Source: Taenia hydatigena
Lineage: Eukaryota > Platyhelminthes > Cestoda > Cyclophyllidea > Taeniidae
Length of the DNA: 64,000 bases
Direction of reading: 5' to 3'
NCBI GenBank assembly: GCA_036345935.2
Contig: JADWOT020000001.1
Location: 12,404,623 to 12,468,622 of the forward strand
The translations under genes and the position numbers were made by a program. This document shows positions 22,651 through 36,220 of this stretch, piece after piece (the stretch's first letter is position 1; every line of letters starts with the position of its first letter). Under the pieces are notes generated by a model. The model was not told where the DNA came from and ran no database searches. It worked only from the letters and a program-made list of their open reading frames with translations.

Positions 22651-24932
22651 ACAACTGCTTCTTTCAATCTTTACGAAGGGAACAGATAAGGGAGTGAAAC
22701 AAGCAAACTTGAAGCTTAACCCGCTATGATGTACCATGTGGGCTGATATGGAATACGATAACAGTATCTGCTCACTATATTCTGCAAGTGTGGAAGTTCG
22801 TAAATTGTCCACACGCCTACGTCAGACCACCCGGATTCCTAATTTTACGGTCTCTCTTCAGTTACTCTACTTAGGAGCTCGAGAGTAATCCAGCCTGTGT
22901 TAGCAAGACCCTCCATTATCAGACTATTACAAGCCCATCCCTTTGCCTAAGACCACTGCATTTCTATGAGACTGTACTACCACAATCGCGTGACTCTCAC
23001 ATCAAGACAATATTGCTTAGTGGGAAGCTAAGGAGTCCATTTCAACTACAAAAGTAATTTGCCCTGCCTACTTTTCGAAAAGTATCAGCTAGAGTGATCA
23101 AAGGGGCCTGGTACAGGGTCATTGATTGCTTATGTCTACAAGAGAAGTGACCAGTGCTCTGACGCTGATACGACGGCCTCAAGAGGTTACATCGCGTATC
23201 AGTGGCAGCTAGTGAGACATGGCAACTCAGGCAATCCTTTGAACAATTAACGCCATAGTTGACAACTTATAATTACCAACCATTTGTATAACTTTTCGTT
23301 CTCCCTCACACTTCATCCATAGCCGAATTGCTAGCCTACGTGGATGTTGCATCGAATTTAGATTGAATGGCTGTCAAAATTGCAGCGTTTACTTGGAAAA
23401 ACAACTGTCAAGACAGAAACCGAAATATTCGAAAACCGATTGAGCATCAGCTTGTACTTCCTTTCCATGATTTCATCATCCGAGTGTCCGAATCCTAAAT
23501 ATGGTGGTGAATAAAGGGAATTTTTGCCCAAATGATCATTAATACTAAAATGTCGCGGTAGTCATAAATTCATTAGACTGTGTTGAACTAACACTCATGG
23601 AATAAAATCGTATTAAACGACCACTGTTTGCGCTCTGAAATCACGTCATGTTAAGCAAATGACTCTTTGTCAAATAATTGTTGCATTTTTTTCTACTGGT
23701 CGCTCATTTTACTTATGAACACCTGCAAACCAAAGAAATAGATGGCTTAGGCTGCCATTGATTTGTTGGAACTCGCCTCATTTTGACTAGCCAAATACAG
23801 CGAGTTTTCGCCGAAGCAGAGAAGCTTCGCACCTGTACTCGGCAGTTGCATCATGCGAATCGTGTTTGACAGGGAATTCTCAAGTGTTAGTTTTGTTAGC
23901 AGCGCTTTGAAATCCAGGCAGGCATGGGCGAATGGAGATGAAGTGTATTGTATCTTTTAGGTGCATATCGCATAAGCAACAAGTATATCGGTGTTGGTGA
24001 CGTAATGAGCAATATGATTGTGAAAGCCAACTTATACTGCAAGCACTTTTGCTAACAAAGAACGCAAAAGAGTCGCAGAACAAACTAATGAATTGCGCAG
24101 CCTTTTATTCGTCGTTCGTTATTCATGGTCAGCATACGGAATCCATCTGCCTAACTCCTGCAACTATTACCGCTCACCCTCTGATGCAGCTGTGAGCCAG
24201 TGACTGCATCACTCGTGTCACAAACGCCCTTCCTTAAGGTTCCTGACACTGCCTTCTCTGATTATCTCAGCCAGCTTCTTTCAAGGCGGAACTGTTAATT
24301 GGTCTTGGGTTCGTGGCGCAAGTAATTTTAACCAAATTAGCCAAGTCTGCTTTGAAAGAGTGGCATTCATCACTTCTTCTCATGCGCCAATGAATTCGAA
24401 GCTAAATCATCCCTCGTGAGTGCGGCTCCCCAACAAAACGAATGTTGATGAGTAAATGCAGCCCACTTCGACGCAAACAGGAGACAAACTACTCGTAGTT
24501 AAATCACTACTTGTAATCTCTGATTGTTTCGTCTTCTCCGTCACTTTAGGTAACATCATGGGCTATAGTGCCACTTTGAAGCGAATCATGGAGATACGTG
24601 CATTCAGATGCCATGCACTGCAACTAGTTTAAGTAACCCTGAATTTGGAAGTATTTCTGATGTATTTTGATGCAGTAAGTGAGTACATAAGTTGTGATTT
24701 GCTATTATGCGCTTGTTCAAGCAGAGCTTTGGGAATGTAACATTTGTCCTTCCGTCGTGAAATTGGGAGCATTTGCGTGCATTTTAGGGAGAAGCAGCCG
24801 TCTCTTTCTCTCCTGCCTCAAGTATCGTAGCAACAGCCATTAAGTGGAAAGCTAACTCCACAAATCATAGCAACATTTCGCTTCCATTTTAAACTCCAAG
24901 CATGTATCTGAACGACACGTTGAAAAATGAAG

Positions 24933-26411
24933 CCTACTTATAAGCCTGTCTTCGGATCCACAGCAAAAAGGAGAATTGGACTCGTCTTATCACAATATTA
25001 CATTTGACTGAACAAAATCTCACAACCTTTGTTGACAGAATCGCTGGTTGCCTCTCTCACAGCCAAATACTTTCCCATCTCAGTGGTACCAACATTTGGT
25101 AGGTGACATCTGGTTTTATCTTTGTTTTCAAAAAAAGTTTGCCTTGACGTGGCAATGGCGTTTTTCCATCCTCCGTATAGACCATGTAGACCTCCTAGCA
25201 GAGCAGTGATTAGTTCGACTGCTTTTTGGTTGCAAGTGGTGCATTTGCTTTGACGCAAATCTGACATTGTTAAAACTGCACTATTCTCCTACAGATAGGT
25301 TGTTATACAATTCAGCGAACCGTGAAGCGAAAGAGCGTAAAAACTGCCTATTCCAAATTAACATTTCAGACACCGCAGCAGCAAATGAGACCAGAACCCA
25401 CTCATGGGGTACGAACGTATTATAAAACCACTTGCTTTATTTATGACACATTTGGAAATAAGGAAATTGATCATAGTAACATCAAAGGTAATGCAAACGG
25501 TGCATGTCTGACCAATTTCCCAACAAAGTGCGGTACTGCGTTGAACATCAACAGCGAGAGAACTGTGTGTAACTCAAAAAGTTAACTGGTCGTTATTGGC
25601 ACAGCTTTACTATTTTGAGAATAAGGACCCACTGTTCATGATCAAACAATACCTGATTTTGAACTGGGTGTTGCATGTAGTGCTAAAACTCCTCAAACAT
25701 TTTTGACACAAAAGGAAAACGGCATTTTTAAATAAAACGGGGAAAACTTGTGAATTTGGCAGGATAAGTAAAGAAGAAGTGATTTAGGCATAAGATTTTA
25801 GGGTAACACCTGACAAATGTCAAAAAAGCTGAAGTGCTTCGTGAGTTTGGGCAGTGGCTAAGACAGTAAAAAAGAAAAGAGAAGCAACAGAGTATGCAGA
25901 TCGCAAGGAAAGTTGTGAGTTGAATGGTAGTTAGCAAAGGGAAGCGGACGTCAGCGATAGCCTTGCGCACAAATCCGTGGATTTGAGACCTTACTTGGGT
26001 TGTGCTGCCTGGGTCTGGGATAGTACACACGCCTTGGTGACAGAAGTGGAACGCTCGGGATCGCTGACTCACTTTGTTACGTTTCAATAAGCTGCACCTT
26101 ACTTTAGCCTGCCCTGCAGCTCTTTATTCTTCTATACTCCTCCCCGCATATTTGTGCTGGTTCGTACAGTCAAGTCTATCACATTATATTGCATCCCTTC
26201 GCACCGGACTTGAATGAAGACCATTGCGCGTATATATTACCGTATTGAATAAAGTAATATTAAAGGATGAGGCAATGACGTTGGTGGTGGAGATGGATGC
26301 TGTGTTCATGGAGCTGTCAGCGGCCGTATCAGGAAATAAATGAGTGCAAGCGTGTTGAGGCGTATTTGTGGAAGGCGGCTGTTTAGTTTGCATTCGCAAA
26401 TGCATCGTCAA
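24933..26411 (-). repeat. Dispersed repeat copy A, right arm
   Basis: Mirror of 9240-10720, with the same interrupting segment. Its outer part is unusually diverged from the left arm. Confidence 0.66.
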
Positions 26412-29400
26412 TTGCACGAAGTCCGACAAGGTGAGCCGCAAAGTTGGTACACATCAATGTATGCAAATGGAAAAGGCTGCGGATATACATCACTTTATTA
26501 TAAATGTGCATTTTCTGATCCTACTTCTGCATGCATTGGATCTTCAAAGCGTAATCAAGTTCCTTTGGGCTAGTTTGCGTTCGCGCATTTATGGCTACAA
26601 CTTTTTAATTATTAAAGTCCTGCAATGTGCGCTTGGAGATTTGAAGCCTTACTGCAGACAAACTATCCCATCTCAGCGGTATCCGTCTTTGCACATTCGC
26701 AAGTGGCACTAATTGAGCGATTCTAGTGCTTTCGGCAGGCATAACATCACGAAGCGGCCAGACAAGTGGTTGTTTTGCTTACAGCTACTGATAAATCCGT
26801 CCGTCGTTGCATAAATTGCATGACCAAGCCCAATTAACGATTAGAATTTGCTCAGTCACTTCGCTATCACATCCCATTTTGTGTCTCCTTTTCTATGCTA
26901 CCGTGGATGTCCCCACAACCTCCCTTCCATTTATCTGTAGCTGCATTCCTCCCTTCAGTCACTTTTGCATGCACTCATTCATCCCAGTTTGTGTTCGTGT
27001 CTACAAGTCCAACCACATAATATTTTAATTAACATTTTCTATCCTCCTCTGATTCCCTTTTCTTCCTAGCTTTTGGACTCTCTTTCTTTTTCTCTCCATG
27101 CCTTACTTTGCATTCCTTGTTGCAGTTGTCTATGCACATGCGAATACAAGCTACGAGGCTGCATTGTATACTTCATCATCTGGGTTGCATTTATGAGTCT
27201 TCGTTTGACACTGTGGAGCCCGTCTTGATCCCAGTGTCTACTACTATCTCCAACATCACTGCTTTTTCCATAGCATTAACTGCTTTAAAACAGTGATATA
27301 CATCTTATTCTCAGTAGCAGTTTTGATTGCACAAATGAGAAGAGGTGTCAAGTGGTAGCGTAATTGAGCCACCTAAAATGGACTTAATGAGTGCTCTCAG
27401 ATGGTGTTTTGAGATTACCAACCACACGAAGCCAAGTCGTGGAACACAACCTGGAGGCAGTCCAAGTCTCCGACTCATCAACAGCCCCCATTCCCCTAAC
27501 AAATCTCGGTACGTCAAAAGATGCAAAAGCGTACAAATGCCAATTGAATACCGAAATCAACTCAAACTATGAGGCTAGCACTCTACTCTTACCGATTGTT
27601 TAGATGTTGTGTGTGGTGGTACTTATTGAGGTTGTTTCCAATGCTGGCGGTCTAGGGAACCTTCAAGCTGACCTCGAGTGTTTCACCATTCCGGATGTAC
27701 CTCATTTTGTTCACATAACCAGCAGCTGTGCGAAACTTCACAATATGTCTTACAGTCCCATGGTCCAGATGCTTGTAGGCAAATTGGGAACATCTCACCT
27801 ACGCCACGTAGAAGATGTTTATAACATCCTCAATAGCCATTTAAGGTAGAAAATGAATTGGCCAAAGCCGAATTAACAAATCTTTGAGATAACTATTTTA
27901 TCAGGAACCAGAATATTGGGGATTTTGATGAGCGCTCTTCACTGAACTCTTCTTATCGATGGAGTAGGGGAATGCGATATTTTTCTATGGAATTTAAGGC
28001 AGCGCTGATGACAAATGAGGCAATAAACTGCATATAACTATGCAACCACCGTAACTATATTTTTCAAAACTGCATTTTTTGTAACAGTAGCAAAGGGTCG
28101 TCATTTGAGGTAGAATAAGGCGGAGAAAGTAACGCGAAGAAAATTCTCGTAACATTCTACACTGGCTGACAAACGCGGAACTGCCGGAATTCTGCCTTCC
28201 TTTAGCGGTGAATAGCTACAACAACAATAACAACAAAACAGTTTTTGACAGATAATCTGCGCGCACAGTTGTCGATCTGGTCGGAATCATATCGACACAG
28301 TTCGTCGGGTTGCCCATCTCGTTGCCTAATTAATCATCGCAATAACGATGAGCCAAATGTGTAAATCTGTCACGGCTGTCTATTTGCCATTTCATTCATA
28401 AGTCAGATCAGCACAAATCATAGCACCGTGCGTGGTTGGTTAGGCCCGCAATCTTGCAAAGTCGTGGACCCTTGCCTAAAGACGGGACAACATTTCATTC
28501 TGGAACTGCGGCCTAATGCGGCTGTGTTCGCATTGCTGCTAAAATACAAGTCATTTTGAAACGTGCGGAATGTCACGAGTTAAAGCTGCCCTGCCACACC
28601 TTACTGACCACCGCCGGTGTAAGTGGGGTGAAGAAGTCTTGAATTCAAACAGCCAAATTGGTCCATAGTGGGATTGTAATTTGCAGTTTAGCAGGAATGA
28701 TTGGAATCGTGATTTGACCCAAGCATGCTTCTTGTCTATGTGTTGCACATTCTGCTCAATGGAGGTTGTCTTAAAAGCAAAGTTATTTTGACATTAGTTA
28801 CACTGTACACCAGGGACGAACCGATTAAATCCATACGTTGACTAATCCGCGTTCTCTTGTCCATGCTAGCAATCCCTGTGCGTAATTTTACATTTCCTAT
28901 TAGAAAAGATTAGGTAAATGCCAATTTCAGCAAACTAATAATTTTAGCAACCTGCTACGTAAAACGAATCAGATGAATTTAAAAGTGCAAATAGTTGATT
29001 GCTGAAGAACAGCTGCGCCATCGAGATCCAAGAAAAAGCTGCCAAAATGCACATGGATCGTGCAAAGAACGAAGATGGGTACGCCATCAGTGTGTAAAAA
29101 GGCAAGTTTGGGTGTTCCACAACTTCACTTCGTGTGGTTAGAAATCTAAAACGCATTAACTGCACTCGATCATTAAGGCATCAAAGATGTACGGAACTTA
29201 AGATAATAGAGGAATTCGACAAAATATTTTTGGGCCTTTACAATGTTAATGCTTGTAATGTTCTGTTGATGCTATCTGTGAAGCCGCTGGCATGGAAGAA
29301 TGGCACGATAAAGTGGCCTTCTGGTTGGCGATGAGTGGGAGCGCCATTGACGAAAAAGGGATAGCTCGACAAAAGGGTACAACAAGGAAAGTAAGAAAAG

Positions 29401-30370
29401 AAGAAATCGCTCATTTTGGTGTTTGTGTGTTAGTTACTAACACTGCGCACTGATGGGGGTAGCCAAACTCAAGAGCTGTTCCGAATTCACCTCGACTTCT
29501 TGCCGCTCTAATTGAACTCTACTCGATTTCTATCAAAATGCGGTGGAGCTGCTTCCTCGAACCGTACTTACTCACCTCTGAGGAGGAGCTTGCAGGTGCT
29601 CGAGACAGATTCCTTCATGTTTACATTGCCACAAATACATTTAGGCCTCATTACCCTACCTTGTATCTCAACTGGCAGTGCACTCACTTAACATTGCTTT
29701 AGTGGTCTGCAATTCAGCTGGAAAATTTGCATCGGTTCCACGTTGTCCACGGTTATGGGCATCGGTACTTCCACTTGACTTCACTAATGTGACTGATGAA
29801 GAGTTCCGTTTGATTATGATTACGACTGTGGGTCATTAGTCGTAAAGCTCACCGGACTTCAACTGGTATTCTCTCTTTTGAGCAGCATTTAAAGAGCACA
29901 AGGTTAGTCAATGCAAGGTGAAATCGGTGATGTCCAATACCAGAACCTGCAGCAGGAGGAAATCAATCGGCAAGAAAATGGCATGTGACGCTGAAACGCC
30001 AGCACAATGCTCTCTATGCGCACACAGAGGATCGTGCAATGTTAACTCCCTAAACCAGTTCAAGTTACTCGGCGGCTGCAAGGCGATGCACTACAGCACT
30101 ACTGTGAATCACCAGCGTCTACTTCAATGCGGCTAATAACGTTGTCACCACTTTGGCCTACGAGAACGCCTCCATACACAGAGCGCTGCCAAGCCGATAT
30201 ATTACAAACCTCCATGCATCAACCACAAAATACTTTCCACTTCGTTCTAAAATTAACGGACCCCATGAATAAGAGTTGCAGGTCTTTTTAAGCATAATTA
30301 GATAGCATCTATTTTAGGCTGTTCAATGCTCCACAACATGACACCATAGACTGGCACATCATAAGTATGC

Positions 30371-31042
30371 TTAGGCGCGTTGAGTTCTTCTCCTACCCCA
30401 CACGGCTTTGAGACAGGCCCAGTATACTATCTCCACAAAGTTGATCATCGAATTGTTTTGCCGCCTGCTACACCAAATGCGCCAGCTTTGAGGTAGTCTA
30501 AAGAAAGGGCGAAAGCGGAAACCGTCTAAGAGCTCAAACGTCCTCTCCATGCAGTCCAAATTCAAATAGGGATCTAACAGTTGCCATATCGTATTAGTCA
30601 ACGCAAATGTATGCTTAGACGTAAAAATATCACCTAGCGCAGTTGGGTGTTCACACTCCCGAGGTTCGAAATCCACATAATCAAGGTATAAAATGACACA
30701 GTCATAATCGCTCAGCTGCATCCTTTGCCCCACAGCTCCAACTCCTTCCCACCACTCACAAGTGTCCAGCAGAGTAACATCTGCTGCCCCTAGAAACCGA
30801 TCCCACTGGTCCAAAAAGTATGGAATATCCGACGACACATCCAAAGAGAGATGAATGGGGAGAGCAGAATGTAACAATGACAAATCACATTTGTATCGTG
30901 TCATTTTGAATGGCCGCAGTCTTGTGTAACGACACAGCGTGGTGATCACACAGCTTATGGGACCTCGTACACAAGCAGGGAGCACTTGCGACGGAAGGCG
31001 ACAAAAAGAACCTTTCTTCTTGGTCGTAATGCGCTGTTGCAT
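30371..31042 (-). CDS. Unknown protein, 223-codon open frame (right arm)
   Basis: I do not recognise this protein. It is the longest uninterrupted frame in the arms. The first ATG gives 223 residues, a better internal start could be MTRYKCDL (residue 47), and the frame is also open upstream of the first ATG after a pyrimidine-rich CTCAAG that could be a splice acceptor. The sequence is rich in Trp, Leu and aromatic residues (DQWDRF, CEWWEGVG, FRPFFRLPQSWRIW), with no signal peptide and no obvious membrane segment. The frame ends VWGRRRTQRA. Length and composition favour a real exon or intronless gene, but a chance frame or old pseudogene is possible. Confidence 0.4.
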   Translation of the reverse strand: MQQRITTKKKGSFCRLPSQVLPACVRGPISCVITTLCRYTRLRPFKMTRYKCDLSLLHSALPIHLSLDVSSDIPYFLDQWDRFLGAADVTLLDTCEWWEGVGAVGQRMQLSDYDCVILYLDYVDFEPRECEHPTALGDIFTSKHTFALTNTIWQLLDPYLNLDCMERTFELLDGFRFRPFFRLPQSWRIWCSRRQNNSMINFVEIVYWACLKAVWGRRRTQRA

Positions 31043-32580
31043 TAGCCAAGATACTGCAGTGGATTCGATTTCCTTGAGCGAAAAGCATCAGGCAGAAGTA
31101 CTCATCCACCCACTCATATAATTCAGGCTACGTTTGTTATTAGTCTCATTAAATCGGAAAAGCCATGCTCGTCTGTGCATTAGCTGATCCCTCCTAAAAA
31201 TAGCTCTATTACTGGTAAATTTCAAAGCCATTCGAAGAGAAAATGACTATTAAAAGGATATAGTAGAGCCTTGCAACGGACGCAGATTTAACGAGACCTA
31301 CCTGAGACATTATTACGTAAAATCTGAAAAAAACTGCTTAAATGAGGCCTCGTTTAGGTAACAAGGGACCACTAGCCATGTATTGACCAGCTAAGGTTCT
31401 CAAGTACTGCTTCAAAGTGTTTGGAAGGACGTGCAGAGATCCTGGCAGCTCCACATCAGCAAATAATTTTAACGGTCCCATTGTTTTGCATAATTTTATT
31501 TTGTTTATGTGACACCACAAATGGCAAGCCTATCAGAATTCGGAATGCTGAGATTGAAGCACAATTAAATTGAAGCAGAGCAGCATCCTGTGACATGAGA
31601 TTCAGAGGATCGGTGTGAAGAAGGTGTTGGTAATGCAGTATGGAAGGCGTAGGGTGGCTGAAATCATGAACAGATGTTCATACTTTAAGATGCTGACTGA
31701 ACCGATGCGGAGTGTAAAGTGTGTGCCTTTACATTGCTTCGGAAAACAGGTGAACCTAAACTAACATTTTTCGTCACCAAACCAGTTTGAACTAATCTGA
31801 CGGTAATTTGCATCAATATTTGACGTTGAGGGCGGTTCAATCAGCTGCATGCGTACGCAACAGAAACACCGTGGCGTGGGCACTGTCACCCACCCTCGGT
31901 GAAATATACGAGCCATTAATGGGTAGTCTTCAAGGTGGGACTGAGAAGTATTAGTGGCACCTTAGCAATTTAGACAATCTAAGCATGCCTTGCAGGGGAA
32001 CAAGCAGAATGCCACTGACGACCATCACTCAGTGCCTGACTATATCGTGATTAGAGTGCAGTAATGGGGATAAGGAATGAACAGGAGTAAGGCAATAGCT
32101 AATCGACGCGTTTCTTCTAATGTAACATCTTCCAGGATTCGCTCCAGTACTGCCGTCATCATTCGCTTCGGCTCGTCGACCGCAGAATGAGGGTGGATGA
32201 AATGTGCAACGAGGCTTGGACCGAAGAATAGCAAACTGATAAGTTACTTCATCATCAGCCACGAAGTTGAGCAAATGGAAACACTCTCTGTCATCTGTTT
32301 GCAGCGTTTTAGTTTTCATTTCACTCCTCATTGGATTACGTGATTTCGTAAAATTTCCTTTATCGAAAATTGTGTAGCAGGTTAGCCGTTTTCCTCTTCC
32401 TCCTCGATCTTCAGAATATCAGACTGGTTTGATAAGGACAAGATGCGTCTCAGATCTAAATCTCAATCACCTCGTTTCGAGCATTCAGCGCAAGATTTTG
32501 GCAGTCCGACAAGAGTGCGGTTTTTACAGTTTTACCCACACTTTGCTCTGTAGATTTGTGCACATGTCTTTGAACTGTAG

Positions 32581-32915
32581 GATCTTGCATGGTTAAGTAA
32601 AAGAGTCGGCTACAGAAATTACGTCCTTGATTGCTATCTGCCGAATAACCCACGCTATACCAACAAATCTCGTTCCTTTTGATGGAAAACCTGAAGCGAC
32701 CATTTTAATGATTTGTGTATGTATGAGTTTAGTTTCAGCCACTTTCACAAGCAGTCTATCATATCGAGATTGCATTGGTGGAGGGATGGCAGAGGACCTA
32801 CGATATCATTGTCTACTCTTTCCACTGGGACCCCTTCGGGCCTAGGTTGGATCGATGCGATCACTGTGATTGCAAGCCTTCCAAAAGTGCCTTAAGTGTT
32901 GCAGTTTTAGCATCA
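32581..32915 (-). pseudogene. Decayed Ty3/Gypsy-type integrase fragment (right arm)
   Basis: Mirror of 2786-3120, sharing the same stops, the same frameshift and the same Asp-to-Asn change at the second catalytic position. The decay therefore predates the duplication (or conversion) of the arms. Confidence 0.74.
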
Positions 32916-34884
32916 TCTACCTGGTCCGCTTACTCGTGTAGCTCTCTCAAAGAACTGCTTGCACCAATGGCTATGATGCTGCTAGGCACAGAGGAGATCT
33001 GACGACTTCATAATATCATCCAACTTCATCCTCCAGGGAAGGTTTTATTCATCGGTGGCATATCCATCTCACTTTCTAGACCAGTTCATGCCTTTGGCTG
33101 TGTGTTGTCAGTAAAAAGGCAGCAAGAAGCTCTCGTGCGCCAGAACCGCGCAGAGGTTGGTACCATACGTCCTCCTTTAGCATCCTACCCATCCATTATG
33201 GCCAATGATAAAAGAGGTTTGCCAAATAATGATCACGCGTTTGACAATCTGTCCCACACTTCTGCATAACAAGAATGCCCTTTCATTAAATAGAGGCAGA
33301 TTTCACCATTTAGCGGGAAGACTGGCAGTGGTTGATTGAATTCACTCCAACTGTCATTGCACCACACATTGATGTAACGTTTGTGGACTTTCCTTTGGCC
33401 ACCTTCACCATTCTGCATTGGCGGATTGGAACAGAGTCCTGCCCTAATTTCCAAACACACATAAGAACTATTCGCTGCAAATTGTGGTTAAACAGCGTCA
33501 CCGGTGCAACTCATTACCGTCCTCCACTTTCGTTGGCATCTAGCGCGACGAAGCATTTGTAAAAGCGAAATTTTGCACCGAGTCCAAAACAATGCTCTTT
33601 GGAAGAAATTAAATGAACTGCCCTGAGTGTTATTGATAGTCCCGTTCTGCCAGAAGTTGGAAACCTCTTGCGTGGCAGGCATAACAGTGCTCAGCGATGA
33701 GAGCACCTCTGTCACAATCACACCCCCTTCGCGAGGGGACAGATGACACCCTCTTCGTAAAGACGTCCTCTTTGTTTGCTATCCGCAATCCTCCCAGAGA
33801 GCTTTTAAGAACAGCCAAAGAATTACACAACCTCCATCTCTTCCTCATTCCTTCTGCTGACACCTTTCATTTCTCTATGGCCGACTCATGATTAAATGAA
33901 ACGACTCTGTGGTAACACCGTTCCATCTGGACAAATAAGACTGCACAATAACTCAAAAAGTTGGGGGCATGATGGTACAAATTAGGCCCCATTAGTCAGA
34001 CTCCGCCGGTATCAAATTAACAAACCATTTAACACACTGCCATGGCAAACAAAAGGTATCACAACACCATTAATATTTTGAGCATTTACTTTGGTAATTG
34101 CGCAAAAAAATGGAGACTTAACCATACGTGGAGAATGTGATAACGCAATGAAGTGGCCGACTGTCGCACTCCTTATAATCATCCGAACCACCACTGCTTG
34201 TGCTATCACTTTTGACCAGATTCTGCCCATATAAAGGGGAATAGAGATACCAAATATGGCAAAAACATTATTTGAAATTGCACAATAAACAGGACGACGT
34301 CGATGGCGCCTGCGAATCGCAAGCAGGGTTGTTCATTACTACTACATGGTGCTTGCATCTGTGAGTTGTCCAAATCTAATTCATTCCTTTAGGTGGAGGG
34401 AGTTGTGGATCCTCCGAGTGCTTGAGCACCTCGATCTTCTCGATCCAAGTTATGCCCTTGCTTGCCTCCTTATGGTGGATTCCTTCCCACAGCAGTCGCA
34501 GATGATATTCGTATATACCCTACAGTAATAAGAAAATTCAATGATTCATCAAAGCTAGAAGTGGCAAAGGAGCCCAAATAGGCTGTTTCCTGTTCACACT
34601 TCCCCACAAAGGCCGACCAGGAATTAAGGTGGCTCGAAACTTACGACGCCATCTTGATATGCCCTACACGGTGAGAAGAGTCTGCGTCACTTTGTACAGC
34701 CCATGTCTACAGAGGGTCCGTAAAGCACCTTTTGTTTCGTTTTATCAAAATCCCAACCGGTGCCTCACACAGTACGCAAATACCACTTCCAAAAAGATTG
34801 AATGGACTGATCTGAACAACAGCACACACGCTTCATGCAGGTGTAGTGGCAAGTAAAAAGACGATCAAATATGGTTTGCATTGT

Positions 34885-35395
34885 CTCATATGGAACAATA
34901 CAACGAAATTCCATTCAAATTGAGCATAACTCGACGTCACTTCTCAATAATAATACAAAATTCCATTCAAAGGGAACAAATATCGCCATCACATGGCGAT
35001 CATTACCACGGAATTCCATTCAAAGAGAGCAAAATTTCCCATCGCATGTCGATCAATACTACAAAGTTCTATTTAAAGACAGGAAAATTCGGCGTCTCAT
35101 AAGGAACAATACTAAAAAATTCCATTCAAAGGGAGCATAACTCGAAGTCTCTTCTCGATCAATACTACAAAATTTCATTCAAAAGGAACAAATATCGCCA
35201 TCACATTTCGATTATTACCACGAAATTCCACTCAGAGAGAGCAAAATTCGTCATCTCGTGTCCATCACTGCCACGAAATTCCCTTCAAATAGAGCAAATT
35301 TCGCCATCTCGTGTCGATCAACACTACAAAATTCCATTCAAAGAGAGCAAATATCGCCGTCTCACTGCCCTACCCCAATGGAGAAAACCATTTAA
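34885..35395. repeat. 53-bp minisatellite array, right arm outer
   Basis: About nine to ten units of the same 53-bp repeat as 441-870, in mirrored orientation. Length and some units differ from the left arm, consistent with unequal exchange or replication slippage after the arms separated. Confidence 0.86.
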
Positions 35396-35760
35396 ATTGT
35401 AAAAGGACCCTTTACTATGGACGTGAAGGCTAGTCGTGACAAGGGACTGCTTCCTGCCAACTTTGAGTTAGTAGAGTAGGCAGACAGACACTGCTCTCAC
35501 AATCTACGATGATGAAGAGGGCTTTTCAGTCGCTAGGCTGGTGTTTATGGTAAGTGTCTACTCTGACTTGGCACCTCCTGGTTCGCTTGCGTGTGCAAGA
35601 GCATGCGATTTTCAAATCCCGTCTTATTGATTCCCCCTTAGTTAACCAATGAGACAAGTCAGCAGGTGAGCGTGGATGTAATCAATTTGACCGTCAATCG
35701 ATGTGCTAATTTTGAATTGCCATTTGAGTTGTCACAATCTCGCTGAACGTTGTGCGCTCA

Positions 35761-35937
35761 ATGACTATGAACGACAACATTGTGGAAGTGCTTGCAGCGC
35801 TGGAGATGCAGCGGCGAATACTCGCCCTCATCTGCTTCCTTTTCGTCCATTATCAGTGGATTGGCATTCATCGCCGAGGCCTGTGGGCTAGGCAATGGGC
35901 GATTGCACTTGGTACGGTTCACTTTGTGGCTTCTTAG
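35761..35937 (+). CDS. Possible short gene or first exon at the right-arm edge
   Basis: Not recognised. The ATG at 35761 opens a 58-codon frame (MTMNDNIVEVLAALEMQRRI..., hydrophobic ICFLFVHY in the middle). The frame crosses the last base that can be paired with the left arm (35840). A donor-like G/GTACGG at about 35910 and an acceptor-like CTTCTTAG 26 bases later would join it in frame to a further open stretch reaching about 36128. An intron that short would be exceptional. The evidence is only frame continuity. Confidence 0.22.
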   Translation: MTMNDNIVEVLAALEMQRRILALICFLFVHYQWIGIHRRGLWARQWAIALGTVHFVAS

Positions 35938-36220
35938 GTGCCCACAAAAGGAAGGAAGACGAGTTGTCAATCTTATTGGTGCCTCTGATTTACTCCCCTT
36001 GTAAGAGATTACTCACCGTGCTCATGGTTGAACCAAAGTCAGTCAATTGTGCTCTTGCTGCCGTCGATAAGCGGGCCGATTTTAGGTGTCCTGCCACCAC
36101 TGGCAAGTGCAGCATCACCCACTCAATGTAGGTCACTACACTGAAGTGAATTCGTACTTTCCACTTCTGCCTCATTGCCAAGTTGTACAACGGCCTGGCC
36201 TTTCGTTTTTACTTGAACAG

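Larger units (their letters stand above)
17884..35840. repeat. Right arm of giant inverted repeat
   Basis: Mirror of 1-17769. The last base that can be paired within the window is 35840 (opposite base 1), and the true outer edge may lie further right. Segments found only in this arm are 30348-30448 (101 bp), about 34 bp near 33486-33521, and about 87 bp more in the minisatellite at 34.9-35.4 kb. One clear substitution lies only about 230 bp from the centre: A at 17538 should give T at 18115, but C is read. Confidence 0.97.
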
